Shown here piece by piece: positions 36,258 through 46,900 of a stretch of 64,000 bases of DNA. The notes under the pieces are model-generated. The model was not told where the DNA came from. It saw nothing but the letters and a program-made list of their open reading frames with translations, and made no database searches. Positions within the stretch are counted from its first letter, which is position 1; each line of letters opens with the position of its first letter. Source of the DNA: Terriglobia bacterium. Its GTDB lineage: Bacteria; Acidobacteriota; Polarisedimenticolia; Polarisedimenticolales; JAIQFR01. The stretch covers positions 43,951 through 107,950 of the forward strand of contig JAIQFR010000003.1 in NCBI GenBank assembly GCA_020073205.1, read 5' to 3'. Position numbers and translations under genes: made by a program.

Positions 36258-36332
36258 CGAAGTTCTAACGTTGGAAACCGCTCGCGGTTCCGTCGATCGC
36301 GGGGCAGGCGGGCTTGACCGTTAAGCTGGGAG
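36258..36332 (+). promoter_or_regulatory. Conserved leader element, copy 1
   Basis: 75 bases aligned with 51250-51323 at roughly three quarters identity with one gap. Conserved cores are GCTCGCG, TTCCG, CGCGGG and GCTTGA-CGTTA-GCTGG. A hairpin CCG...CGG is kept at the same place although its inner bases differ. It begins 139 bp before the start codon and ends 64 bp before it. It could be a structured RNA or a protein-binding region. Confidence 0.5.
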
Positions 36333-36396
36333 CTGTGGAATGTCGTTTTCATTCGAAGCACCGAATGTTCGGTTATCAACCATGGGGGGGAAATCC

Positions 36397-39300
36397 ATGA
36401 CGGAAAGAATCCTCAAGGCATGGGGCATCACGTGTCTCGTCGGATGCCTCATCGTCGCGCTGTGCGCCATCGTTCCGGTGGCCCGCGCGGAGCAGAAGAC
36501 CCCGCACGTCTCGAGCATCACCGACGGCGAAGGGAACCCGCTGCCCTCGGACAGTCGGGTGCAAGCCAAGAAGACGGTGATACCGGACGTCACGGAGGTC
36601 GTCCTCGACAAGACGCAGTACAACTGCAACGACACCGTCGTTCTCGCGGTGTACGACCTGGCGGCCACCGATCCGACCGTCACGCTGGTCAGCAAGGACA
36701 GCGCGGGGGCCGTCATCGACACGAAGACCCTGAGCCCGGCCGGAGCCGACGGGATCTTCACCGGGTCCATCGCGACGGGCAGCGGCATCGCCGTGATCAA
36801 CGGCGGCAGCCTCACCGCGATCTACCAGGAGTCGGTCCCCACGGTCTCCGCGGCCGTCTCCTGCGGGGTCGTCCTCGACAGGGCGAAGTACACGTTCTCC
36901 CAGGCCGCTCAGGTAACGGTGAAGGACGGGGCGGCCACGTCGCCGGCTTCCGTCACGATCACCAGCCTGGACAGCGCCGGGACCCCCGTTGATACGAGGG
37001 TCGTGAGCGCCAACGGCGCCAACGGAGTGTTCTCCGGGACGATCCAGCTCGGCAGCGGCATCACGGTGACGAACGGCGGGAGCATCCGCGCGACTTACGG
37101 CGCGTGCACCCCGGCCATCGCCAGCGTGACCGACACGCTGGCCGTCTCGGACGCCGGGTTCATCATGTCGGGCGGCTGCGACAACACCTCCGCGGGCGCG
37201 GACCCCGTGACCGGCCCCCTCTTCAACGGGGGCGTCAACGAGTTCTACACGCAGTACATGGACGGCGGCGAGTACACCGCCTACACCTTCGGGTTCTCGA
37301 ACGACACGGGGACGCCGCTGACCGACGTATGGGTCTCCGTCAGCTTCTCGGGGCCCGGGGGCCCCTACATGACCGCCCTGAACAACCCGGTCCACGTGGG
37401 CTCGGTTCCGGCGGGAGGAGTCGCCGGCGCGGTCTTCCAGCTCTTCACCGATCCCTCGACGCCCGGACTGACCAGCATCAACCTGGATTTCGACGTCACG
37501 GCGCCTCTCGACGGTTACGGGACGCCCACGACGTTGACCCAGGTGCAGATGCTCCAGGCCGACGACGTGGTCGTGCGGGAGGAGCAGTGCAGCCCGTTCA
37601 ACACCGCCCTGACGCCCTGGTACGAGTCGAGGGTGACCGGCGGGACGACCAACCCGTGGCGCTGGACCGGCGCCGCCGGCAACCCCAACACCGTGGGCAG
37701 CGAGAACCGGACGGACGGCATCTGCGGCAGCACGGTCAACAACCGGGGAGCGATGGTCGGCAACTCGGCGACGACCGCCGGCAACAACTTCAACAACAAC
37801 GCCGACTCGTTCATGCTGCAGAACTTCCAGCCGGCACTGCATGGTAACGCGCCGAACGGCGAGCCTTACCACTACATCTGGAAGTGGCACTCCTTCTACC
37901 ACGCGACCGAGACCTTCTCGAACACCAGCGGCGTCTGGGGGGCGTTCTACAACAACGAGTGGGACAGCCCGACCAACCCCACGGGCGACGACGCGGGAGC
38001 GTTCCCGATCGCGGTGGCCTACTACTACCACACGATCTTCGACTACGTGGGCATCTGGAACTGGGAGACGGCCAACACCGGGACTCCGGACACTCCGGGA
38101 CTCGGCCCCAGCTCGGGAGGCGCGCCCAACCAGCTCCTGATCACCTTCAACGGGGTCCAGGGCCTGGCCACGGACAACACCTGGTTCGCCTACGGCCACG
38201 AGCACGTGGACATCTTCTTCTTCATCGGCACGTCGCACGGCACGCACCGCGACATCGCGCTGGACAACGACAACCTGGTGTACGACGAGTACTACACCGC
38301 CGCCCAGGCCGCCTCCTGCGGCGCGGGCGTCCAGGTGGGCCAGGTGGCCTTCGACCGGCTGAGCTACAACGATTGCCCGGCGTCCACGGCTGTCCTCAGC
38401 GTGACGGACGCCGACGCGGTCGGGCCGATCCAGGTCACGGTGACGAGCGGCGCAGGCGACAGCGAGGTCGTCACGCTGACGGGCTCTGCGCCGTACTTCT
38501 CGGGCAATCTCACCCTGTCGACCGCCACGGGCGCGGGCGCCAACAACGGCGTCCTGTTCGTGCTGCCGACGGACACGGTCGCCGCCACCTACACCGATGC
38601 CTCGCCGGCCGGAACCTCCACCGCCTCCGCCACGGTCGGCTGCGCGACCGGGGACGTGGTCTATTCCTCCAACACCCTGGTCGCGGACAACGGCGACAAC
38701 GACGGCTACGCGGACAACAACGAGACCGTCACCATGGACATCACGATCCAGAACAACATGGCGACGGACCTGACCAACGCCAAGGTGACGATCTTCCCCG
38801 CGACGTCCAACGTCGATTGCGTCTCCGACCCGGAGGCGCTGTACGGCACGGTGCCCGCAGGGGCGTCGGCGACGAACCCGTCGAGCGACCGGTTCACGTT
38901 CCACCTGTCGTCTTCGGTCGCCTGCACCGATTGGCAGTCGCCGCCCACCGCGAGGTTCATCGTGGTGATCACCGGGGACGACTTCTACGGCTCCCCGTCG
39001 CTGCAGACGTTCGACCTGGCCGTCGACCTCGACCCGTCCTCGGGCGGGACCTGGACGATGACCCAGAACTTCAACGCGGATCCGGGCTGGGCGACGAGCA
39101 CCGTGCCGGACGACGACATCGCCGACGGTTTCCTCAGCTGCGTCAACACCGCGTACACGCAAGAGTTCCACTGGTGCTCGGTGTGCGGCAACGGCGACGG
39201 CGGCTACGGCGCCTGGGAGGGCAATGGCCCGTTCGGGAGCGGCAGCTACGTCAACAACACGTCGTCGGCGGTCTACTCGCCGGTCGTGGTCGCCAACGGC

Positions 39301-40641
39301 CCCGTCACGCTCCAGTTCGACGTGGCCTACTACATGGAGTTCCAGTGGGACGAGGCGATCGTCCAGGCCAAGGTGGGAGCGGGCAACTGGGCCCAGGTCC
39401 ACTTCGCCACGCCGGCGGAGGCCTCCACCAACACGAACCGGACCGGCTGCAGTCCGATCCACGCGTCGAATCTGGGCTGGACCGGCGGCCCCGTCCCCTA
39501 CACCGCCACGGATACGGCCACGGTGCCCGCGAACCTCGGCGACACCGTCCAGTTCCGCTGGAGGACCGGTTCCGACACGTCCGTCACCTACCGAGGGATG
39601 GGCGTCGACAACGTGGTCATCGGCAACCTCTCGCAGACCGTGGTCTGCGAGCCCGACCGGAACACCTGCCTGCCGGGCTGCACGGGCTCACCGTGGGTTC
39701 TTACCTGCCCGGATCCGGTCACTTCCGAGTGCCAGGGCAATCTGGCGTCCAACGTCACCGTGCCTCCGGCCACGGCAGTCGGCACCTGCGGCCAGTTCGC
39801 CACGATCACCAACAGCTACACTGCCGGCGGCGCGGACGCCTCCGGCTCTTACCCCCTGGGCACGACGATCGTGACCTACTCGGCGTCGGACGCCTACGGG
39901 AACCAGGGCACCTGCCAGACCTCCGTCACGGTCCAGGACACGCTGCCTCCGACCATCTCGGTCAGCTCGAACCCGAACGTGCTCTGGCCGCCGAACCACA
40001 GCATGGCCTCGGTCGTCAACACGGTGGTCGCGACGGACATCTGCGATCCGAACCCGATCGTCATCCTCACCTCGGCGACCTCGAGCGAGCCCGATGACGC
40101 CAACGGCGTCGGGGACGGCAGCACCATCAACGACATCCAGGGCGCCGCTCTCGGCACCCCGGACTTCTCGATCGACCTCCGCGCCGAGCGCGACGGCCAC
40201 GGCTCGGGGCGCGTTTACACCATGACCTATCAGGTCACCGACAGCTCGGGTCACTCCGCGAGCGGGTCCTCGATGGTCTCGGTGCCGCACGACCGGGGCA
40301 GCGACCCGACCGAGCCGCTGATCCTGAACCTGAATGACCGCCACAGCACCTGGATGGAGTGGGTCCCGGTGGCCGACGCCCAGAGCTACGACGTGGTGCG
40401 CGGCGACCTGGCGAACCTGACGGTCCAAGGCTCGAACATCGATCTGGGTGACGTGGTCTGCATCGACAGTGCGACCGCGGACAACACGACGATGGGGTTC
40501 GAGGACACCGCGGTCCCGGCTCCCGGACACGTTTTCTTCTACGTCTCGCAGTTCTTCAACGGACAGAGGTACAGCTCGTACGGTACCGAGTCCGCCGGCA
40601 AGGCAAGAGTGGTCAAGCCCAATCACGGAGACTGCCACTAG
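36397..40641 (+). CDS. Giant exported protein paralogous to the S8 proteases but lacking the protease domain
   Basis: 1414 aa from ATG 36397 (GGGGGG upstream; the aligned ATG in the 51391 paralogue supports this start). The signal peptide ends near PVARAEQ and is followed by the paralogues' head motif SSITDGEGNP. The sequence then passes directly to two Ig-like repeats (VVLDKTQYNCND, VVLDRAKYTFSQ), with the propeptide and the S8 domain absent. The large KWHSFYHATE/FAYGHEHVDIFFF module (about 250-660), CARDB-like and MAM-like domains (with FHWCSVCGNGDGGYGAW), one HYR domain, an Ig-like domain with VLWPPNHS and EPDDANG, and a C-terminal fibronectin-like module ending GDCH follow. The gene is intact with no stops, so the loss of protease is a stable design or a clean ancestral difference. 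It may bind the same ligand without cleaving. Confidence 0.92.
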   Translation: MTERILKAWGITCLVGCLIVALCAIVPVARAEQKTPHVSSITDGEGNPLPSDSRVQAKKTVIPDVTEVVLDKTQYNCNDTVVLAVYDLAATDPTVTLVSKDSAGAVIDTKTLSPAGADGIFTGSIATGSGIAVINGGSLTAIYQESVPTVSAAVSCGVVLDRAKYTFSQAAQVTVKDGAATSPASVTITSLDSAGTPVDTRVVSANGANGVFSGTIQLGSGITVTNGGSIRATYGACTPAIASVTDTLAVSDAGFIMSGGCDNTSAGADPVTGPLFNGGVNEFYTQYMDGGEYTAYTFGFSNDTGTPLTDVWVSVSFSGPGGPYMTALNNPVHVGSVPAGGVAGAVFQLFTDPSTPGLTSINLDFDVTAPLDGYGTPTTLTQVQMLQADDVVVREEQCSPFNTALTPWYESRVTGGTTNPWRWTGAAGNPNTVGSENRTDGICGSTVNNRGAMVGNSATTAGNNFNNNADSFMLQNFQPALHGNAPNGEPYHYIWKWHSFYHATETFSNTSGVWGAFYNNEWDSPTNPTGDDAGAFPIAVAYYYHTIFDYVGIWNWETANTGTPDTPGLGPSSGGAPNQLLITFNGVQGLATDNTWFAYGHEHVDIFFFIGTSHGTHRDIALDNDNLVYDEYYTAAQAASCGAGVQVGQVAFDRLSYNDCPASTAVLSVTDADAVGPIQVTVTSGAGDSEVVTLTGSAPYFSGNLTLSTATGAGANNGVLFVLPTDTVAATYTDASPAGTSTASATVGCATGDVVYSSNTLVADNGDNDGYADNNETVTMDITIQNNMATDLTNAKVTIFPATSNVDCVSDPEALYGTVPAGASATNPSSDRFTFHLSSSVACTDWQSPPTARFIVVITGDDFYGSPSLQTFDLAVDLDPSSGGTWTMTQNFNADPGWATSTVPDDDIADGFLSCVNTAYTQEFHWCSVCGNGDGGYGAWEGNGPFGSGSYVNNTSSAVYSPVVVANGPVTLQFDVAYYMEFQWDEAIVQAKVGAGNWAQVHFATPAEASTNTNRTGCSPIHASNLGWTGGPVPYTATDTATVPANLGDTVQFRWRTGSDTSVTYRGMGVDNVVIGNLSQTVVCEPDRNTCLPGCTGSPWVLTCPDPVTSECQGNLASNVTVPPATAVGTCGQFATITNSYTAGGADASGSYPLGTTIVTYSASDAYGNQGTCQTSVTVQDTLPPTISVSSNPNVLWPPNHSMASVVNTVVATDICDPNPIVILTSATSSEPDDANGVGDGSTINDIQGAALGTPDFSIDLRAERDGHGSGRVYTMTYQVTDSSGHSASGSSMVSVPHDRGSDPTEPLILNLNDRHSTWMEWVPVADAQSYDVVRGDLANLTVQGSNIDLGDVVCIDSATADNTTMGFEDTAVPAPGHVFFYVSQFFNGQRYSSYGTESAGKARVVKPNHGDCH

Positions 40642-40944
40642 GCACGATGGAGAGGAGGGCAGGCTCTCCTCTCCCGAACGACCCCTGGTTCGGCCCGCCC
40701 GGCCTCACGGCCGGGCGGGCCTTTCTTTTTGCAATGGCCGGTTCTGAAGGGTTTGGGGGTATGTCCGGATTGACGGGCGAGCACGAGAAACGGGGGAAAA
40801 AGGGGTTGTTCCCGGAGCGCGTGCAGCGTACTAGACCCTAGATCGGGCAGGGACGGGGCGCCGGACCGCGGCGAGGGTGCGCGGGTCCGCGGGGCGGGCG
40901 GCTCGCTTCCAGGGCATGGGCGGTGCCGTGACGAGAGGGGCGCG
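40642..40944. other. 303-bp intergenic region
   Basis: It holds a GGAGAGGAG hairpin (about 40658-40685) and a strong terminator (40692-40730). No convincing promoter is seen for the next gene; a weak TTGTTC-N17-TACTAG occurs near 40806-40834. Confidence 0.55.
40692..40730 (+). terminator. Strong intrinsic terminator
   Basis: GGCCCGCCCGGCC and GGCCGGGCGGGCC form a 13-bp perfect stem with TCAC loop, followed by TTTCTTTTT. A near-identical structure follows the paralogue at 58980. Confidence 0.93.
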
Positions 40945-43900
40945 ATGAACGAGAGAAGCGTGCGGGTCCTTCTGTGGATGCTCGCGACCGGTCTCGGAGC
41001 GATGTCCTCGGCGGTCGCGACGATCCTCTCGACGCCGGGCGCCCACGCCGCCATCGGGGTCTGCGATTCTTCTCCGGCACAGGCGGTCGAGGTGGAGCCG
41101 GGAGCGAACGGCTACGCCACGCTCAAGGCGGCGTTCGACGCCATCAACGCGGGAACCCACACCGGCGCGATCACGATCGAGATCTGCTCCGACACGACGG
41201 AGTCCGCCGGCGCGGTTCTCAACGCGAGCGGCTCGGGCTCCGCCTCCTACTCGAGCATCGCGATCTCCCCGGTGGGAGGCGCCAGGACCGTCGCGGGCAG
41301 CATCGCGGGGCCCCTGATCGACCTGAACGGCGCCGACAACGTCACGATCGACGGCCTGAACAGCGGCGGCAACGCGCTGACCCTCGACAACACCAACACG
41401 ACGACAGCGTCGACGATTCGCTTCATCGCGGACGCATCGGAGAACACGGTCCGGAACTGCACCGTCAGGGGCGCCGGGACGAGCACGACCCTGGGCACCA
41501 TCCTCTTCTCGACGGGCACGACGACGGGGAACCTCGACGACGCCATCACGGGCAATACGATCACGTCGTCCGGCTCGAATCTCCCGACCAATGCCATCTA
41601 CTCCGCCGGCACGTCGACGACGGTCGCCAACAGCGGAATCTCGATCGTCGACAACGGCATCCAGGATTATTACAACGCCGCGAGCGCGTCGAGCGGCATC
41701 CTGGTCGCCTCGAACAGCGCTTCGTGGACGATCACCGGGAACCGGTTCTTCCAGACGACGACGAGGACGGCCACCTCCGGCAACGTTCACCGGGGGATCG
41801 ACATCGTCACGGCGAGCGGAGGCGGGTACACGGTCGGCCAGAACACGATCGGCTACCAAGACGCCGCGGGGACGGGGACCACGACGTACGCGGGCGCCGT
41901 CGCGAGCCGGTTCGTCGGGATCGAGCTGACCGTCGCGAACTCGCCGGCGTCCGACGTCCAGGGGAACACCGTCACGGCGATCTCCCTGGCCACTTCGAGC
42001 GGGGCATCGACCGCACCCGGGATCTTCACGGGCATCAGCATCCTGGCCGGATCCGTCAACATCGGCACCGCCGCCGGAAACACGATCGGCGCGGCGACCG
42101 GGACCGGCGCCATCGCCGTCACGTCCATGACGACGGGCGGATTCATCGCCGGAATTCATGCGGCTTCCAGCGGCACGGTCGTCATCCAGAACAACAACAT
42201 CGGCGGGATGAGCACCGGGGGCGCGGCGGCTGTCGGCTATCTCTTCCGCGGCATCGACACCGCCGGATTCGCCAACAGCTTCGCCCTCTCCGGAAACACC
42301 ATCGGCAGCACGGGGACCGCCAACTCCATCACCGTCGGCATCAGCGGCACGACGACCGCGAGCACGCTGTTCTACGGGATCTACAACGCCGCGACGGGGA
42401 CCCTTTCCATCACCGGCAACACGATCCAGAACTGTTCCGCTCTCGGCACCGGCGCCGGGTTGTTCTACGGGATCACGAGCGGCGCCGGCACGGGAACGCT
42501 GACGATCGCGAACAACAGCGTGATCGCCGGGCGCAATGACGGCACCGGGGAGACACGCGGGATCTACAACTCGGCTGCCGTCGCGACCGCCAACATCACC
42601 GGGAACACGGTCCGAAGCATGACCGTCGGAAGCGCGGCGGGCCCGTTCTACGGGATCCAGCAGGCGGGCGGCGTCTCGACGACGATCAACCTGGACAACA
42701 ACAGGCTCGGCGACGCCATCGGCGGCCTGGTCACGTACACCGCCGCGAGCACGGCCCCCCTCTATGGTATCTACAACAGCGCCGGCGCGAGTACGGCGGC
42801 CCTCTCGATCCAGGGGAACGACCTGCGGGGCATCGCCTACGGCGCCGCCGGCTCGAACGTCAACAACTACATCTACAACAGCGCCGCGACGCTCTCCCAG
42901 GACATCAGCGACAACACGTTCACCGACCTGAGCGTCAACACGACGGGGAGCGTCTACTTCATCTATGACTCCGTAAGGGTCCCGGCGACCGGGACCCAGA
43001 CGATCAGCAACAATTCGATCGTCGGCTCCTACGACAAGGGGGGGGCCGGCGGCACGGTCTACGCGTGCTACAGCATCTCCAACTCCGCCGCCGGCGCGGT
43101 GATCAGCCACACGAACAACAACTTCTCGAACATCACGGTGACGGGCGGCACGGGCCTCTACGGCTGGTACAACGGGGACGGCGGCTCGCCGACGAAGACC
43201 TTCCGCGGGAACACGTTCACCCACTGGAGCGGCGGAACGGCCGCCACTTACGGGATGGTCCTCGACCGCGGCACGTCGAGCGTCGTTTCCAACACGATCA
43301 GCGGCATCACGGCCGGCGGCGCGTTGTACGGGATCAACATCGGGACCTCGGGCAGTTACACGGTCACCTCGAACACCATCGACGGCCTGTCCTCGACGGG
43401 CGGGAGCGTCTACGGGATCGCGACGGGCACCAACGACCTGACGGACGGCAGCCTGAACGTCATCCACACCCTGTCGTCGACCTCCCCTTCGGGCGCCGTG
43501 TACGGGATCAGCGTCGCCTCAACGACCTCGAGCATCGTCAGGAACAAGATCTACGACCTCCAGGAGAACCAGGCCGGCGGTTCCGTTTACGGGCTGTTCG
43601 TCTCCGGCGGAGCTACCGTCACCCTGGCCAACAACCTCGTCGGGGACCTGCGGACGCCCGCCGCGAACGGGGCCGATCCGCTGGTGGCGCTCTACGTCTC
43701 CGGCGGGACGACGGTCAACGCGTACTACAACACCGTCTTCTTGACCGGCACGAGCACCGGCGCCCTGTTCGGTTCGAGCGCCGTCCTCGCATCCACCACG
43801 CCGACCCTGACCCTGCGAGACAACCTCTTCGTGAACGGAACGACACCGAAGGGCGCCGGGCTGGCCGTCGCCTATCGCCGGAGCGGGACGCAGCTGACGA

Positions 43901-46900
43901 ACTACGCGGCCGCCTCGAACAACAACGACTTCTACGGCTCGACGACGTTCACCGACGGCACGAACACGGACGTCGGCATCGGGGCCTTCATGGCCCGCGT
44001 GGCGCCGCGGGACTCGGCTTCCGTCAGGGAGAACCCGCTGTTCCTGAGCACCTTGGGCGACGATCCCGCCTTCCTGCACATCGACCCGTCGCTCCCCTCG
44101 CTGCTCGAGAGCGGCGCCGTGAACGTCGCCGGCATCACCGACGACTATGATACGGACATTCGCCAGGGGAACCCGGGCTACTCCGGGGACGGGACCGCGC
44201 CCGACATCGGCGCGGACGAGTTCAGCGAGACCCCGCAGGATCTGAGGCCGCCGGTGATCAGCTACACGCCCCTCCTGCACGGCGCGGTCGGCACGGCGCG
44301 CACCTTCGGGAACGTGGTCATGACCGACGCCACCGGCGTCGACGCCACCGCGGGAGCCCGGCCGCGCGTCTACTACAAGAAGTCGACCGATACGAACGAC
44401 CTCGCGGCAACGGGCTGGAAGTTCGTGGAGGCGAGCGGCGGTGGCGGCTCACCCTTCGCCTTCACGATCGACTACACCTTGCTCAACGCCGGGTCCGTCG
44501 GCGTGGGCGACGTCATCCAGTACTTCGTCGTGGCCCAGGACACGGCGGCGAGGAAGAACGTCGGCATCAACGCCGGCACGTTCGCCGCCACGCCGGCCAG
44601 CGTCGCCCTGACCGCCGCGGCCTTCCCCATCGGCGGGCCGATCGCCAGCTTCGGGATCGTGCCGTCGATCGGCGGCAACAAGACCGTCTGCGCCACGGGT
44701 TGCGACTACGCGTCCCTGACGAATCCGGGCGGCCTGTTCGATACCATCAACGGCACCGTCCTCGCGTCGAGCATGACGGTCGGCATCACGAGCGATCTGA
44801 CCGGCGAGACCGGCTCGGTGGCGCTGAACGAATGGAGTGAAGACGGGGCCGGCGGCTACACGCTCACGATCCAGCCGAGCGGCGCGGCGCGGACGGTCAC
44901 CGGGACGGGCAACGATGCGGTCCTGATCAAGCTGAACGGCGCCGATCGCGTGATCTTGAACGGCTCGATCGACGGCGCGGGTACGGACCGCAGCCTGACG
45001 CTGCAGAATACGAATGCGGCGGCCGGCACCGGCACGCTGCTCATCGCCAGCCTCGGCCCGGGCCAGGGCGCCACCCAGGACACCGTCGAGAACTGCATCA
45101 TCAAGGCCGGCGGCATCGGGACTTGGGCGAACTTCACGTTCGGCGTCCTCGTCGGCGACACGACCGGTGCGTCCGCGGGCGCGGACAACGACGACCTGAC
45201 CCTCCGGAACAACCAGATCACCCTCGCCCGGACCGCCATCCAGGCGGTCGGCACCAAGGACGGCGTCAACGACAACCTGCTGATCACCGGCAACGTGATC
45301 GGCGACGGCACGCTGGCCGGCTCCCTGGGTCGGCTCGGTCTGGTGCTCGAACTGGCGAACCACGCGACCGTGACCGGGAACACCATCGAGAACATCTCCC
45401 TCGATTCCGACACCTCGAGCGCGATCGGAATGTCCCTGACGACGCTGACCGATTCCACGATCAGCCAGAATACGATCACCGGGATCCAGCCCGTCTCCAC
45501 GTTCCCTCCGTACGGTCTGGTCCTGCTCGACGCGAGCGGCGTCGCGGTCACGCAGAACACGATCGACGGCGTCCAGGTCTCCTCCGGGAATCCTTGCGGG
45601 ATGTGGATCGGGAAGAGCGTCGTCAACTCGAGCATCACCCGGAACGTCATCGCCAACGTCGTGGCCGGCGGCACCGATGGCTACGGCGGCAAGGGGATCG
45701 ACATCAACACCGGTGACGCCGCCAGCAACGACACGATCGCCAACAACACGATCGCCAACATCGAGGGGGACGGGAACCCGGACCTGACCGGGAACGCCAT
45801 CGTCGGCATTCGCGTCCAGGCCAGCGGCGGGATCGACTTCTACTACAACGCGGTCGACCTCGGCTCCGGGAGCTTCGCCGGGTCTCCCTCCGGGAACAGC
45901 GCCGCGATGTACATCGGCTCGGGCTGCACGGCGATGAACCTCCGCGACAACATCTTCGCCACGAACCTGGACAACACGAATCTGACGACGACCGCGACGT
46001 ACGCCATCTACTCGGATTCCCCCGGCGCAGCGTTCACGGGCATCGACTACAACGACTACTTCGCCGCCGGTGCGCAGGGCGTCCTCGGGTACCTGGGCGC
46101 CGCCCAGACGACGTTGCCGGCGTGGCGGACGGCGACCGGCCAGGACGCCGGCTCGCTCGCCGTCGATCCGCTGTTCGTCTCGAGCGCCAACCTCGAGCCG
46201 CAGGTCGGCTCGCCGGTCGTGGGCGCCGGGACGCCGATCGCCGGGATCACGACGGACATCGTCGGCGCGGCGAGGAGTCCGACCCACCCGTTCATCGGCG
46301 CCTACGAGTCGGCGATCGACATCTCGGGGCCGACGATCGCCTACACGCCGCTCGGCAACACGACCAGCACGGCGAGCCGCGCCTTGACGATCTCGGCCAC
46401 GGATCTGTCGGGCGTGCCGACCTCGGGCCTCGGCGTCCCGGTCGTGTACTTTCGAAAAGGAGCGACGGATCCGTACGTGTCGAGGGCGTGCTCGTTCGTG
46501 AGCGGCGGCACGTACGACTGCCTCATCGATTACGCCCAGTTGACCGGAGGCGTCGCGGTGGGCGATCCGATCCAGTACTACGTTGCCGCTCAGGACGGGG
46601 CCAACGTCGTGTCGGTCGATCCCTCCGCCGGCGCGAGCGGCTTGCTCGCCAATCCGCCGCGGGCGATGACACCGCCGAGCCCGCCGAACGGCTATCTGAT
46701 CGGGCTGGGATACGCCGGCTCCTACGACGTCGGCGCGGGCCAGTCGTTCGTCTCGCTGACGAACCCGGGCGGCGTCTTCGAAGCCATCAACCGCGGAGTC
46801 CTGACCGGAAACGCGACCCTCGACATCACCTCCGATCTGACGGCCGAATCCGGGACGATCGCGCTCCATCCGTGGGCCGAGGAGGGCGCCGGGGGGTACA

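Larger units (their letters stand above)
35939..36396. other. 458-bp region before the protease-less paralogue
   Basis: It contains a terminator-like hairpin (36031-36054) and a conserved leader block (36258-36332). A 77-codon frame from ATG 36091 has a good ribosome site (GGGGAGGG) but an unremarkable translation and overlaps the leader block; it is left as a possible upstream ORF. Confidence 0.55.

Noticed and set aside
36091-36324. A 77-codon plus-strand frame with a good ribosome site upstream of the 36397 gene
   Set aside because: No comparable frame precedes the 51391 paralogue although the leader is conserved, and the peptide has no recognisable features. It could be a regulatory upstream ORF, but the support is too thin.
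36113-36330. TGG-N11-GC match (CTGGGCATTATCGAGC) near 36095 and a TTGACC hexamer near 36313 as promoters
   Set aside because: The first keeps only GG and GC of the sigma-54 consensus; the second has no acceptable -10 at 16 to 18 bases.
36258-36332. Conserved leader as a c-di-GMP-I (GEMM) riboswitch
   Set aside because: The hallmark CACAGGGCAAACC and GGACGCAAAGCC cores are not present in either copy.
36376-39462. A 1028-codon minus-strand frame opposite the protease-less paralogue
   Set aside because: It is antisense to a clearly coding plus-strand frame and has the biased composition of a GC shadow.
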